DNA of 64,000 nucleotides from Terrisporobacter petrolearius (GTDB taxonomy: Bacteria; Bacillota; Clostridia; Peptostreptococcales; Peptostreptococcaceae), in the NCBI RefSeq assembly GCF_032598785.1, contig NZ_CP102984.1. One strand, given 5' to 3'. This document shows positions 18,309 through 26,881 of the stretch, in pieces. How positions within the stretch are numbered: the first letter of the stretch is position 1; each line of letters starts with the position of its first letter. The position numbers and the translations under genes were made by a program. The notes beneath the pieces were generated by a model. That model saw nothing but the letters and a program-made list of their open reading frames with translations, did not search any database and had not been told where the DNA came from.

Positions 18309-18836
18309 TTAGAGTAATTTTTCATATAGCCTAAACCACTTCAATCCATAATTCTCTAATCCTAAATCAACAGTATCAATATATTTAAAACCGAACTTTT
18401 CATAAAGCTTGATTGCCGGTAAGTTTTTCTCATAAACATCTAAACGAAGTACCTTAATATCCTTCTTATTTGCCTGTTTCTCTGCAAATTTTAGGAGTTC
18501 TTTTCCGACTCCTTGACCCCAATAGTCTGGATGTATAGCAAATGTATAAATTACAAATACATCTGAATATTTAAACTGTTTTTGCCAATTTGCCATTAAA
18601 TAAGCATGCTCTGGCTTATGACTTAATATTATTGAACCTACAATTTTTCCACTTATACTTGCAACATATAAACCACCATCTTTAATTCCAGCAACTGCAT
18701 CATCTCTAATTGGATATACTCCCTTTTTCCAACCTGGATAATTTACATGAGCTTGTAAGTAATCATTCAATTCATTATACAATTCTTCTAATTTATCAAT
18801 ATCCTTTTCTACTCCTAGTCTAATTATAATATCTAT
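18309..18836 (-). CDS. GNAT family N-acetyltransferase (start codon unclear)
   Basis: The acetyl-CoA-binding core is HPDYWGQGVGKELLKFAEKQ, followed by LRLDVYEKNLPAIKLYEKFG. The only standard start is TTG at 18782, but this would cut off the first beta strand. The frame continues upstream as IDIIIRLGVEKDIDKLEELY to GAAAGGATGA at 18839, where the first possible codon is ATA (18834-18836). Either ATA is used, the gene is expressed poorly from TTG, or an ATG-to-ATA change damaged it. Confidence 0.72.
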   Translation of the reverse strand: MDIIIRLGVEKDIDKLEELYNELNDYLQAHVNYPGWKKGVYPIRDDAVAGIKDGGLYVASISGKIVGSIILSHKPEHAYLMANWQKQFKYSDVFVIYTFAIHPDYWGQGVGKELLKFAEKQANKKDIKVLRLDVYEKNLPAIKLYEKFGFKYIDTVDLGLENYGLKWFRLYEKLL

Positions 18837-18971
18837 TCATCCTTTCTATAAATTCCTATTTATCTATATTATATGAAAAGCACCTTTAATTTCCCATTAT
18901 ATTAAAATTATTCATTCAAATCCTTTCCAAAGCATACATTTCTAAATGAAAGTAATAGACCAAATTGTATA

Positions 18972-18998
18972 AAAAAACTAGGTTAAACCTAGTTTTTT
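18972..18998 (-). terminator. Terminator of the 19001 gene
   Basis: AAAAAACTAGGTT pairs with AACCTAGTTTTTT, ending in a T run on the minus strand, directly after the stop at 19001. Confidence 0.85.
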
Positions 18999-19000
18999 CT

Positions 19001-19246
19001 TTAAATATGTAAATTAACTTTTTCTTCAAACTCTTTAATCCTCTTTAACAATCTATTCTCAGTGTTCTTTTTAAAGAAAATCATACCACCAAGGAAAATT
19101 ACAGGAACAAATAAAAGCTCTCTCACTACAAATCCTTCAAAAATGCCCATCATGGGAAACATAAGAGAGAAAATAAATCCGAAAACAATAAAAAATTCGC
19201 TTCGTTCATGTCGCCAACGAGATGCCTTCGCTATCGCTTCAGGCAA
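19001..19246 (-). CDS. Small membrane protein whose 5' end is formed by repeat copy B
   Basis: The 81-residue frame starts MPEAIAKASRWRHERSEFF, which is simply a translation of the dispersed repeat, and then becomes IVFGFIFSLMFPMMGIFEGF and a charged tail KRIKEFEEKVNLHI. The native gene probably began with the hydrophobic part; insertion of the repeat replaced or displaced its start. It may now be a pseudogene or a fusion. Confidence 0.45.
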   Translation of the reverse strand: MPEAIAKASRWRHERSEFFIVFGFIFSLMFPMMGIFEGFVVRELLFVPVIFLGGMIFFKKNTENRLLKRIKEFEEKVNLHI

Positions 19247-19356
19247 CTCCGTCGCTCAAAAATACATTTTTTACATTCCCTAAATGACTTGATATAACTT
19301 GATTCCAGAGTTTATCAACAGCGTAAACTTGACTATAATTTCCTTAAATGTAAAAA
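19190..19356 (-). repeat. Dispersed structured repeat, copy B
   Basis: About 167 bp. On the minus strand it begins TTTTTTACATTTAAGGAAAT, has the internal inverted partner GGGAATGTAAAAAATG and ends with the GC-richer hairpin region and GAAGCGAATTTTT. It interrupts two small genes: it supplies the C terminus of the 19280 gene and the N terminus of the 19001 gene. Confidence 0.88.
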
Positions 19357-19642
19357 ATTTTATACCTAAGCCACTTTTAAAACTTCCTGAAATATAGGAT
19401 GTAGACTCCTTTTCAAATATTTCCCCTTCAAAAGTATATGTGTCTAAAACTCCTTTATGAGTAGCATGGGTTCCAGGGGTATTATTTGTATATAGCATAA
19501 ATTTTATTTTGTTATTAATTCTCCTACATAATAAATTTGTATTAGTAGAATTGTCTGCATTTATAACTTTTAGTTTATCCAGTTTAGTAATCAAAGTATT
19601 TTTAGAACAGTTAAAATCAAATCTATGATTGCCTTTATTCAT
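19280..19642 (-). CDS. Hypothetical protein truncated by the repeat
   Basis: The ATG at 19642 follows GGGGGGACTTT. The native part reads MNKGNHRFDFNCSKNTLITK to about FKSGLGI. From there to the stop the residues (KFFTFKEIIVKFTLLINSGI and on) come from repeat copy B. The protein has lost its own C terminus. The part YTNNTPGTHATHKGVLDTYT looks conserved but I cannot name the family. Confidence 0.5.
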   Translation of the reverse strand: MNKGNHRFDFNCSKNTLITKLDKLKVINADNSTNTNLLCRRINNKIKFMLYTNNTPGTHATHKGVLDTYTFEGEIFEKESTSYISGSFKSGLGIKFFTFKEIIVKFTLLINSGIKLYQVI

Positions 19643-19716
19643 AAAGTCCCCCCCTTTATTGACCACAATTTTAAGTATTGTTTAAATAAATCTCATGAAT
19701 AAATTGGAATCTATCT

Positions 19717-20193
19717 TTATAAATCCAGTTGCATAAATATAGCTGTTTTTGCTGGATTATCATTATATCGATCTATAATCTTAAATCCATACTTTTCGTA
19801 CAATTTAATTGCTGAACTCATGAAAGGAAATGTGTCTAATCTCATATATTTGTATCCTATTTTCCTGGCATCAGATATTACTTGCTCAGTAAGTGCTTTA
19901 CTAATACCTTGTCCTCTGAATTTTGGACGAACATAAAGTCTTTTTATTTCACAGTATTCATTATCATTCTTAGTTAGGGCAACGCACCCCACAGCCTCAT
20001 CATTCACAATTGCAAGATACATTCTACCATAGGGTAAACTATATTTATTTTTCATATCTTTTAATTCTTCATCTAAATTTTGTGAAGAAAGACATTCTTT
20101 AACATCATTTCCTTGTTTAATAATCATATCGGTATACTCAACTACAAGTTCCCTTATTTCTTTTTCTCTATCATAAGCCAATACAATATTCAT
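19717..20193 (-). CDS. GNAT family N-acetyltransferase
   Basis: 158 residues, full length. The acetyl-CoA motif is LYVRPKFRGQGISKALTEQV, followed by YMRLDTFPFMSSAIKLYEKY and DNPAKTAIFMQLDL at the end. The ATG follows GGAGAG. Substrate unknown; monocistronic by position. Confidence 0.85.
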   Translation of the reverse strand: MNIVLAYDREKEIRELVVEYTDMIIKQGNDVKECLSSQNLDEELKDMKNKYSLPYGRMYLAIVNDEAVGCVALTKNDNEYCEIKRLYVRPKFRGQGISKALTEQVISDARKIGYKYMRLDTFPFMSSAIKLYEKYGFKIIDRYNDNPAKTAIFMQLDL

Positions 20194-20241
20194 TTTCTCT
20201 CTCCTTCATAAATTCATATTTATCTCTTAATTGTAGCAGAA

Positions 20242-20268
20242 AAGCCACTGATTTTATATCAATGGCTT
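20242..20268 (-). terminator. Hairpin downstream of the 20463 gene
   Basis: AAGCCACTGAT pairs with ATCAATGGCTT with one mismatch, followed on the minus strand by TTTT. It lies about 195 bp after the nearest gene end. Confidence 0.45.
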
Positions 20269-20462
20269 ACTATCTCAAGTAATTCTTATTTTATCCTAAA
20301 TAATTTTTTAGTCTGTGTTTTCACCACCTACTGACAACAGCCTGGTTTCACAAAAGTATTTCTTTTATACTTTTTTGTGTGGAAATTATCATATGTTTTC
20401 CCTTATGTACCTTGTATTTATGATTTTGTAAATATAATTAAAATCTGATGCAATTGTTTTGC

Positions 20463-21380
20463 CTAATTCTCAAAGGATATCTCTACATTTTTTATCAACT
20501 TGTTACCGTAGTATACATGAATAGTTGTAGTTCCAACACCTATTCCTGTTATTCTACATTTGTTAAATTCATCACTTACTTTGCAAATGGATGTGTCGTC
20601 TACAACATAAGAAAGATTATTTTCATCTATCTTTTCCTCTTTATCACTATCAAAAGCCAAATTCATTATTATAAAATCCCCTTTTTTAAAAACATATGCA
20701 GACTTATCTTTTTTGTAATCTATATCAAATATGACTTCTGTTACATTTACCTGACTTGTGTTTAAACCTATAAAAATTGCTGTACCTATAATTCCTATAA
20801 AAACTACTATAAGTAAAGGAATTATGTAATTATGTTTTTTCTTTGCAGAGCTTAAACTAGGGTCATTTTCTTGGGAGTCTTCTAGTAAATCTTTTTCGTA
20901 ATCCTGAGAGTTTATATTATTTTCATTGTGTAAAAAGTTATTCTCCATTTGATTATCTTCGTTAATATCATCAAGCTCATCCAATATTTCTTCCTGTTCG
21001 AAATTACCTTTTAGTAAATACTTCTCTATTTTTTTATCTTTTATTTTAATATATTGTGGCCATTTTAATCCATATTTCAAATTTTCCAATATAAAATTTA
21101 TTCTTTTTTTGGGAATATGCTTCTCTTCCATTATAAGTCTTGCTTTAGTTAGGGCTATTTTTCTATTTAAGTCATTGGTGTTTTTCTTGTCTAAGAGTAT
21201 TTCTCCTATACCCAGGTCCAAAGCTTCTTTTAGCCATGCAGATTCTTTAGATAAATTTGGTCTTAATTCACTTATCATCACACTTAAATGAGTAGAGTCT
21301 AACAATGAATTTTTACCAAAATTTTTTATTATAAATCTTAATGCTCCACCAAGATTTTCTTCTAATTTTTTATCACTCAT
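20463..21380 (-). CDS. Single-pass membrane protein with C-terminal Ig-like (Big) domain
   Basis: 305 residues. A helical N-terminal domain (about 1-125, ALRFIIKNFGKNSLLDSTHL) is followed by an acidic linker, one membrane helix (YIIPLLIVVFIGIIGTAIFI, near 190-210) and an outer C-terminal domain whose ending RITGIGVGTTTIHVYYGNKL resembles a bacterial Ig-like group 2 fold. So the N-terminal part is cytoplasmic and the Ig-like part outside. The start is the ATG at 21380 after GAGGGGG. Function unknown. Confidence 0.65.
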   Translation of the reverse strand: MSDKKLEENLGGALRFIIKNFGKNSLLDSTHLSVMISELRPNLSKESAWLKEALDLGIGEILLDKKNTNDLNRKIALTKARLIMEEKHIPKKRINFILENLKYGLKWPQYIKIKDKKIEKYLLKGNFEQEEILDELDDINEDNQMENNFLHNENNINSQDYEKDLLEDSQENDPSLSSAKKKHNYIIPLLIVVFIGIIGTAIFIGLNTSQVNVTEVIFDIDYKKDKSAYVFKKGDFIIMNLAFDSDKEEKIDENNLSYVVDDTSICKVSDEFNKCRITGIGVGTTTIHVYYGNKLIKNVEISFEN

Positions 21381-21493
21381 TTTACACCCCCTCATATATA
21401 AATTATTATTTAATTTGCATGTATAGAACTCTATTGTTTTTGAGATTGGGTGTTATTTGTTCTGCTATAAAAATATGTAAATTTATAAAATAA

Positions 21494-21522
21494 AAAAGAG
21501 CATCTTATCTTGATGCTCTTTT
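21494..21522 (-). terminator. Hairpin between the XRE gene and the Ig-like gene
   Basis: AAAAGAGCATC and GATGCTCTTTT form an 11-bp perfect stem with a TTATCTT loop, T-rich on both sides. It follows the XRE gene stop by about 55 bp. Confidence 0.75.
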
Positions 21523-21575
21523 AATTGGCATTATATAAAAATTGTAACCCAAAATCTATACAAATAATTTTTAAT

Positions 21576-22016
21576 TTACTTATTTTTTTCTATTTTATAC
21601 TTTTGATAAAGGATATCTTTTAAAACCAATACTGTATCTTGGTCGTTAAAATTAAATTCATTTTTGAACTCATCGTATAATTTTGATATTTTTTCACAAT
21701 AAGTATTTATGTTTTGCATTCCTTGATATGAATCTAAAATAGGATATTTTTTACTCCATGCACTAGTCCAATCAATTTCATCAACTATCATTTCTATACT
21801 AGTAATATCACCACTTGGATTGCTCTTACTTATAAGATAATCATAACTTACATTATATAGCTGACTTAGTAGTTTGATATTTTTTAACTCAGGAACTGTT
21901 TGATTTGCTTCCCACTTACTTACAGTTTGTCTAGATACATCTAATTTATTAGCAACTTCTTCTTGAGATAAACCAGCCTTTTTACGTAAACTTAATATTT
22001 TATCTCCTAATAACAT
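21576..22016 (-). CDS. XRE family transcriptional regulator
   Basis: About 146 residues. The N-terminal helix-turn-helix is clear: ILSLRKKAGLSQEEVANKLD then VSRQTVSKWEANQTVPELKN. The C-terminal half (residues 75-146) is a soluble domain without a recognised family. I prefer the ATG at 22016, downstream of GGATGTG, over the ATG 27 bp earlier. Monocistronic; target unknown. Confidence 0.85.
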   Translation of the reverse strand: MLLGDKILSLRKKAGLSQEEVANKLDVSRQTVSKWEANQTVPELKNIKLLSQLYNVSYDYLISKSNPSGDITSIEMIVDEIDWTSAWSKKYPILDSYQGMQNINTYCEKISKLYDEFKNEFNFNDQDTVLVLKDILYQKYKIEKNK

Positions 22017-22246
22017 AATAATCACATCCTTCCATTTGTTCAAAGTTAACTTGTAGGTATAGTATACTTTAAGGATGAATTATTTTCTACCAATTGAATT
22101 TGGAATTTTGTCAATTAAACTTAACATCTAACGAATTTATATAAATACAAATACTTTTTAATTCGTATTATATAACAATTTTTTCTGACATTGTAACGGC
22201 AGGATAAATAAGTGTCTGATTTTTTTCATAATAATAGCATTAAATT

Positions 22247-22288
22247 AAAAATACACTTTCCAGCCATAGATCACTGAAAAGTGTATTT
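22247..22288 (-). terminator. Terminator of the aminopeptidase P gene
   Basis: AAATACACTTTTC pairs with GAAAGTGTATTTTT on the minus strand, ending in TTTTT, directly after the stop at 22294. Confidence 0.8.
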
Positions 22289-22293
22289 ATTAA

Positions 22294-24081
22294 TTAGATT
22301 GCTCTTGTATATTTTCTTAACCACTCAGTTTCTTCTTCATTTAAGAATGGTGATATTTTTTCAAATACTTCTTGGTGATAATTGTTTAATAGTTTCTTGT
22401 CTTCAGCTGTCATTATATCTGGATTAATTGCGTCTAAATCCATTGGAATAAATGTTATTGTTTCAAAATGCATAAATTGTCCGTATGCATTTTTATTACC
22501 TTTTTTGCAAAGTAATTCATTTTCTAAACGTATACCATGAGAACCTTCAATATATATACCAGGTTCATTTGTTATGATCATACCTGCATGGAATGGTTCT
22601 ATTTCTCCTTTACGATATTGCCAACGGAATCCTGTTGGACCCTCATGAATATTTAAAAGATAGCCCACACCGTGACCTGTACCATGGTTAAAGTTCATAT
22701 CTCTATCCCAGAATGGTTTTCTTGCAAGCATATCAAGTGTCATACCTGTGCATCCTTCTAAGAATTTAGCACTTCCAAGTTGCATATTACTGATTGCAAC
22801 TAATGTAAAGTTATCTTTCATTTCTTGTGAAATTTCCCCAAGAGCGAAAGTTCTTGTTATATCAGTAGACCCTTCATAAAAACCTGCACCTGTATCTGAT
22901 AGATATAAGCTTCCTTCTTTTAATTCAACATCAGTTTCTGGGCTTGATGTATAATGAACTATTGCTCCATGCTCTCCAAAAGAAGATATTGGTTCAAAAC
23001 TTGGGCGTATAAAATCACCCATTTCACCACGAAGTTGGTCTAATTTTTCAGACGCACTAATTTCAGTAATTTTAGTTTTCGCCACATTTTCTTTTAACCA
23101 TTTCATAAATCTTACGTGTGCAACACTGTCTTTAATTTGTGCTTTTTTGATATTTTCAATCTCCACTGGATTTTTTATAGCTTTAAATAAAATCTCTGGA
23201 TTTCTTTGTTCTACTTTTAATACATTTGATGGAATATTGTTATAAAGAGCATAGTTTACTTTTGATGGGTCAAGAAGTACAACTTCATTTTCTCCAATTT
23301 TTCTTGCATCTTCATATACATCATTGTATGGATGAAGTACAACGCAGTCTTTAGCAAGATTTGCTTTCATCTCATCATTTAATTTACTCTCATCAATGTA
23401 TAACTCAACAGTATCTTTAGTGATTATTGCATATGCAAGAACTAGTGGGAAGAACTCAATATCATTTCCTCTAATATTTAATGTCCAACATATGTCATCT
23501 AAAGTTGTAAGAACATGAATAGATGCCCCTGCTTTATCCATTTCTTCTCTAATTCTTTTTAATTTGTCTGATGTCGATTCACCTGTATATTTAACGTCCA
23601 ATGCAAATGCTGGTTCTTTTGAAAGCACTGGTCTATCATTCCAAATTTCACTTATAAGGTCTTCATTATAATCAACTTTTGCATTATTTGCTTTTGCGAT
23701 TTTTTCATATTCTTGACCTTCTCCTACTGATACTACACGTCCATCAAAACCTAGTGTTTCTCCAGATTTTAATGTTTCTTTTAAATATTCTTCTATAGTT
23801 GGAACTTCTGGTTCACCCATTCTCATTAACTCAACTGTAGTTCCTTCAAGTTGTTTAGCCGCTTGTATAAAATATCTTCCATCTACCCAAAGGCGACCCT
23901 CAGTCTTTGTTATAATTGCAGTCCCTGCAGATCCTGAAAATCCAGTGATGAATTTTCTAGATTTAAAATACTCTCCAACATATTCACTTTGGTGAAAATC
24001 AGCAGTTGGAACTATGTAAGCATCGATGTTTTTTTCTTGCATAACTTTACGTAAGTTTTCAATTCTTTTTACTATATTCAT
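22294..24081 (-). CDS. Aminopeptidase P family protein (Xaa-Pro aminopeptidase, M24)
   Basis: 595 residues, the length of the long eukaryote-like aminopeptidase P branch: two N-terminal creatinase-like domains then the pita-bread M24 domain. Metal ligands are visible in DTGAGFYEGSTDITRTFALG (two Asp), NHGTGHGVGYLLNIHEGP (His), NEPGIYIEG (Glu) and MHFETITFIPMD (Glu). It removes an N-terminal residue preceding proline in the cytoplasm. The ATG at 24081 follows GAGGGAA. Confidence 0.92.
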   Translation of the reverse strand: MNIVKRIENLRKVMQEKNIDAYIVPTADFHQSEYVGEYFKSRKFITGFSGSAGTAIITKTEGRLWVDGRYFIQAAKQLEGTTVELMRMGEPEVPTIEEYLKETLKSGETLGFDGRVVSVGEGQEYEKIAKANNAKVDYNEDLISEIWNDRPVLSKEPAFALDVKYTGESTSDKLKRIREEMDKAGASIHVLTTLDDICWTLNIRGNDIEFFPLVLAYAIITKDTVELYIDESKLNDEMKANLAKDCVVLHPYNDVYEDARKIGENEVVLLDPSKVNYALYNNIPSNVLKVEQRNPEILFKAIKNPVEIENIKKAQIKDSVAHVRFMKWLKENVAKTKITEISASEKLDQLRGEMGDFIRPSFEPISSFGEHGAIVHYTSSPETDVELKEGSLYLSDTGAGFYEGSTDITRTFALGEISQEMKDNFTLVAISNMQLGSAKFLEGCTGMTLDMLARKPFWDRDMNFNHGTGHGVGYLLNIHEGPTGFRWQYRKGEIEPFHAGMIITNEPGIYIEGSHGIRLENELLCKKGNKNAYGQFMHFETITFIPMDLDAINPDIMTAEDKKLLNNYHQEVFEKISPFLNEEETEWLRKYTRAI

Positions 24082-24408
24082 CTTATATTCCCTCTTTTTT
24101 TTTATTTTTATTGTCTTGTGCCAAATCATATAGTTTTTTCTTAAATGTAACTTTCAATTTATATATCTTTATAAGTTAAGAAATTCATTTAAAGAATCAA
24201 CTAATACCATATTGCTTTATAGCAATTAAATTGTAACACCAAATATATATAAGTCAATATTAAATCAACAAAATAATATGGGTAAATATATTAATATAAA
24301 TAAATTAGGAATATTATGTCACTAGGTATTTGTGCAGCACTACTGATGCGCATGCTGTGATATTTTCAGTCTTTAGCATATAATCTGATTTAAAATAATA
24401 AATTAATT
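24082..24408. other. Gene-poor stretch with a small coding remnant
   Basis: Upstream region of the aminopeptidase P gene. At 24310-24364 a minus-strand frame without a start reads ENITACASVVLHKYLVT and a stop. The first 10 residues match the remnant at 15822-15935. Nothing else was seen. Confidence 0.4.
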
Positions 24409-24738
24409 TTACTGATTGTTTTGTTGTTCTTTGTATTTTCCAAAGTAAGATATTATAAGATTGGATATAGGATTAATTAGACAACATCCTATTATTAAAA
24501 TAATTAAATTTTGTAGAGTGCCAAATTTAAACGAAGTATATAGATAGCAAAGAAATAGAAAATACATAAAAGACCTGATGTTTTTTATTCCTTTTTCATT
24601 TTCTATTTTATAAATAGTATTACATGTTTCACATTTTATTTCACAAGGAACATCATGAATTATATATTTTAATTTTATGAAACCTTTTAGTCGACTTAGT
24701 AAGGTAATTTTATTATTGCACTTATTACAAACCATCAT
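24409..24738 (-). CDS. Zinc-ribbon membrane protein (CxxC...CxxC)
   Basis: About 109 residues. An N-terminal zinc ribbon is formed by CNKC (residues 4-7) and CETC after about 28 residues, then two hydrophobic segments. The layout resembles the cxxc_20_cxxc family, of which a better example is at 37782, but the spacing is longer here. The ATG follows GGAGGG. Unknown function. Confidence 0.62.
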   Translation of the reverse strand: MMVCNKCNNKITLLSRLKGFIKLKYIIHDVPCEIKCETCNTIYKIENEKGIKNIRSFMYFLFLCYLYTSFKFGTLQNLIILIIGCCLINPISNLIISYFGKYKEQQNNQ

Positions 24739-25039
24739 ATAATATCCCTCCATTTAAAAAATTTAATTATATAGTAACTGAAATTATATTAAAAATCTAC
24801 TAAATAAATAAGAGGTAAAAAAGTCATAAGGCCTAAAAGATTATTAGTTATTGAAGGGCCGATGTACTTATAAGTTCAAATAGTCCTCTACTACAATCCA
24901 TATTTTTGGCTATTAATCGAATACTTTCCTTCCTGCTTCACGCTCGCTCATATTTTAATTTTTTTTGGGGTGTTCTAAAATATGGTTTTTACACTTTACG
25001 ACAAACTAACCCGATGTTTCCAACGGGTTAATCTACTTG
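24739..25039. other. Gene-poor stretch
   Basis: It contains one hairpin at 25008-25029 (AACCCG paired with CGGGTT), a possible weak terminator for the gene at 25040. No coding sequence recognised. Confidence 0.4.
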
Positions 25040-25210
25040 TTAAGATTGTTTATTGTATTTGATAAATAATATTAGCATTATTAAGTAAATAACTATAAAT
25101 AAAAATGAGTATATGTTTAAAGAAAAGCCATAACTTTTATAATATAAAGTTGCGAAAGTTATAATACTTAACAGTATTATTATAACTTTCTGTTTGAGAA
25201 AAAATTTCAT
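25040..25210 (-). CDS. Small two-helix membrane protein
   Basis: 56 residues: MKFFLKQKVIIILLSIITFA, a polar turn YYKSYGFSLN and a second hydrophobic segment ending IKYNKQS. The ATG is preceded by AGGAG at good spacing. It directly follows the 43-residue secreted-type gene at 25266 in the same direction. Possibly an immunity or accessory protein for it, but that is a guess. Confidence 0.55.
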   Translation of the reverse strand: MKFFLKQKVIIILLSIITFATLYYKSYGFSLNIYSFLFIVIYLIMLILFIKYNKQS

Positions 25211-25265
25211 AGATTTACTCCTTTAATTAATAAAAAATTAATATTTGCTCTTTATTTGCAGGTCT

Positions 25266-25397
25266 TCAGTATACTTTATACTTAATAATTTGTGATTTGT
25301 TTGAACTCCCTGCTTTGGCTAATTTAAATGAAACACTAAGCATTGAACAAATTATTAATGAAAAAGCTATGAGTTTAGATTTCATTCTTTTTTTCAT
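25266..25397 (-). CDS. Small protein with signal-peptide-like N terminus
   Basis: 43 residues: basic start MKKRMKSKLIAFSLIICSML, then SVSFKLAKAGSSNKSQIIKY and KVY. The hydrophobic core followed by AKAG looks like a signal peptidase site, giving a secreted peptide of about 15 residues. GAGGGTG lies somewhat far (about 10 nt) from the ATG. Could be a peptide pheromone or bacteriocin precursor, or spurious. Confidence 0.42.
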   Translation of the reverse strand: MKKRMKSKLIAFSLIICSMLSVSFKLAKAGSSNKSQIIKYKVY

Positions 25398-25708
25398 AAT
25401 GATAAAACACCCTCTTAATTTATATTCAATATGTCAATTATATTTTAAATATGTTAATTATATTTTATAGGCATTTACTGACACAAAAATAATTCAAACC
25501 ATTGACAATACTTAAACACAATGGTATTACGCTTAAATAATGGTTTTATTTTACTATTTTTGTATTCTTTCAATATCTTAATATTTTAATATCTTAATGT
25601 TTATAATACAGGAGTTTGATATTATATTAGAGAATGTATTTTAATTTTATAAAGAGGAACATTTCATTATTACTACAGTTTAAAATAAATAAGGAGGTTT
25701 ATTTTTAC
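25398..25708. other. Divergent intergenic region
   Basis: AT-rich region between the minus-strand small genes and the plus-strand gene at 25709. No hairpin, operator or coding remnant was recognised. Confidence 0.4.
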
Positions 25709-25900
25709 GTGTTTAAAAAAATAAGGTGGATATCTGTTTTTATATTATTTATTTTTATTATTTCAATTCCAATAGGAGTTAAAAATGAAGCATTGCAACC
25801 TATAATAAGTAAACTGTTTATTATATATAGTGTTGGATTAATAATCTTAAATATTTGCGATCTTATATATCAATTTATAGTAAAAAAAAATAATAATTAA
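25709..25900 (+). CDS. Small two-helix membrane protein
   Basis: 63 residues from GTG at 25709, preceded by AAGGAGG (spacing about 10); an ATG at 25634 gives 25 more residues but lacks a ribosome binding site. Two membrane segments, IRWISVFILFIFIISIPIGV and ISKLFIIYSVGLIILNICDL. The tail is basic and Asn-rich. Family not recognised. Confidence 0.55.
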   Translation: MFKKIRWISVFILFIFIISIPIGVKNEALQPIISKLFIIYSVGLIILNICDLIYQFIVKKNNN

Positions 25901-25934
25901 TATGAAGATTTAATTAAAAATACTAGGAATAAAA

Positions 25935-25983
25935 AACAACTGTATCTTAGTATTTTTAATGTATACACTAAGGTACAGTTGTT
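25935..25983. terminator. Shared terminator between convergent genes
   Basis: AACAACTGTATCTTAGT pairs with ACTAAGGTACAGTTGTT (16 of 17) between the plus gene ending at 25900 and the minus gene ending at 26003. Confidence 0.75.
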
Positions 25984-26002
25984 AAAAGAACTAATGGAAC
26001 TA

Positions 26003-26413
26003 TTAGTCTAATAATTTTTTATATTCTTCAATATCATCAAATTTTGTTCCAAAACTTGATGGTATATCACTTATATTTTTCATATTTATTGGTTTACCCT
26101 TATTTAGTTGATTAATAGTTAAATCAAAAGAATTATCTTCTTTTAAACTAATTTCAAAATTTTGCCCATCACTACTTAATTTATAGGTATTATCTTTTTT
26201 TGAAATTTCATACATTCCTTTATCAACTTCTCTATTATCAATATATTCAACAAAACTATTGTCTGTTTTATTAAATGAAATTTGAACATGATATCCATTT
26301 ACTGCATCACTCTGATAAAATCCGTGCAAAGGTAAATTTGCCTTAGATGATGAACAACCAATTAATAGTAATGTGACAGAAAAAATTAATATAGAAAATA
26401 TATTTCTTTTCAT
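26003..26413 (-). CDS. Lipoprotein, unknown function
   Basis: 136 residues with a type II signal peptide: MKRNIFSILIFSVTLLLIGC, lipobox LIGC. The mature part (about 117 residues) has a beta-rich pattern (GFYQSDAVNGYHVQISFNKT) and no recognised family. The ATG follows AAGGGGG. Probably exposed on the outer face of the membrane. Confidence 0.75.
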   Translation of the reverse strand: MKRNIFSILIFSVTLLLIGCSSSKANLPLHGFYQSDAVNGYHVQISFNKTDNSFVEYIDNREVDKGMYEISKKDNTYKLSSDGQNFEISLKEDNSFDLTINQLNKGKPINMKNISDIPSSFGTKFDDIEEYKKLLD

Positions 26414-26508
26414 ATTTCTAGTCCCCCTTTATATAATTAATATTAGATAGCTATTATAAGAGTTATAATAGCAGATTTAAACTTTATGCAAAACATATTT
26501 ATTTAATT

Positions 26509-26602
26509 GTTTAATATTAATGTTTTGAAATCAGTTTCTATGAACTAGACTTGTATTAGTAAAACCCTTAAGGCATTGGGTGTTATGATGTATTTTAAAC
26601 TT
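26509..26602. repeat. Two-copy intergenic repeat, copy 1
   Basis: About 94 bp, about 90% identical to 28782-28887. The core TTAGTAAAACCCTTAAGGCA is the same in both. It could be a decayed end of a mobile element or a duplicated regulatory region. Confidence 0.7.
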
Positions 26603-26824
26603 GGTGTAATGAGAGCATGATATACTTTATATTGTGGTATTTTGTGATTAATAAGGTCTTGAAACATAGGTCTTATTAATAACAAAAGTATTACGAATAT
26701 GATATTTAATTAAAATAAAAACCTAATAACAAAAAACACATCCGTCAAAATTCGTATGCAGCTTGAATAAGGAAGGAAAGAAAGCGAAGAAGAATGCGAC
26801 AGTAAAAGAAGAAAATTTGTGTAA

Positions 26825-26866
26825 CAATGCCCTTAGAATCGAATTGAATGAATTTTAAGGGCATTG
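26825..26866 (+). terminator. Plus-strand terminator
   Basis: CAATGCCCTTA pairs with TAAGGGCATTG and is followed by GCTTTTTAT, so it acts on plus-strand transcripts. The only upstream plus-strand candidate is the doubtful short frame at 26763. Confidence 0.7.
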
Positions 26867-26881
26867 GCTTTTTATAAAAAA

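Larger units (their letters stand above)
26414..26881. other. Gene-poor stretch with repeat and terminator
   Basis: It holds the two-copy repeat at 26509-26602, an AT hairpin at about 26651-26681 (TAATAAG paired with CTTATTA), a doubtful plus-strand frame of 31 codons at 26763-26858 (LNKEGKKAKKNATVKEENLC) and the terminator at 26825-26866. Confidence 0.45.

Noticed and set aside
20463..21380. Adhesin or S-layer protein because of the Ig-like end
   Set aside because: Single membrane helix in the middle, no signal peptide and no cell-wall anchor; a membrane protein with a small outer domain fits better.
26763..26858. 31-residue plus-strand frame with TTG start ahead of a terminator
   Set aside because: Lys-rich sequence of low complexity with no family; may be a remnant, but not enough evidence for a gene.
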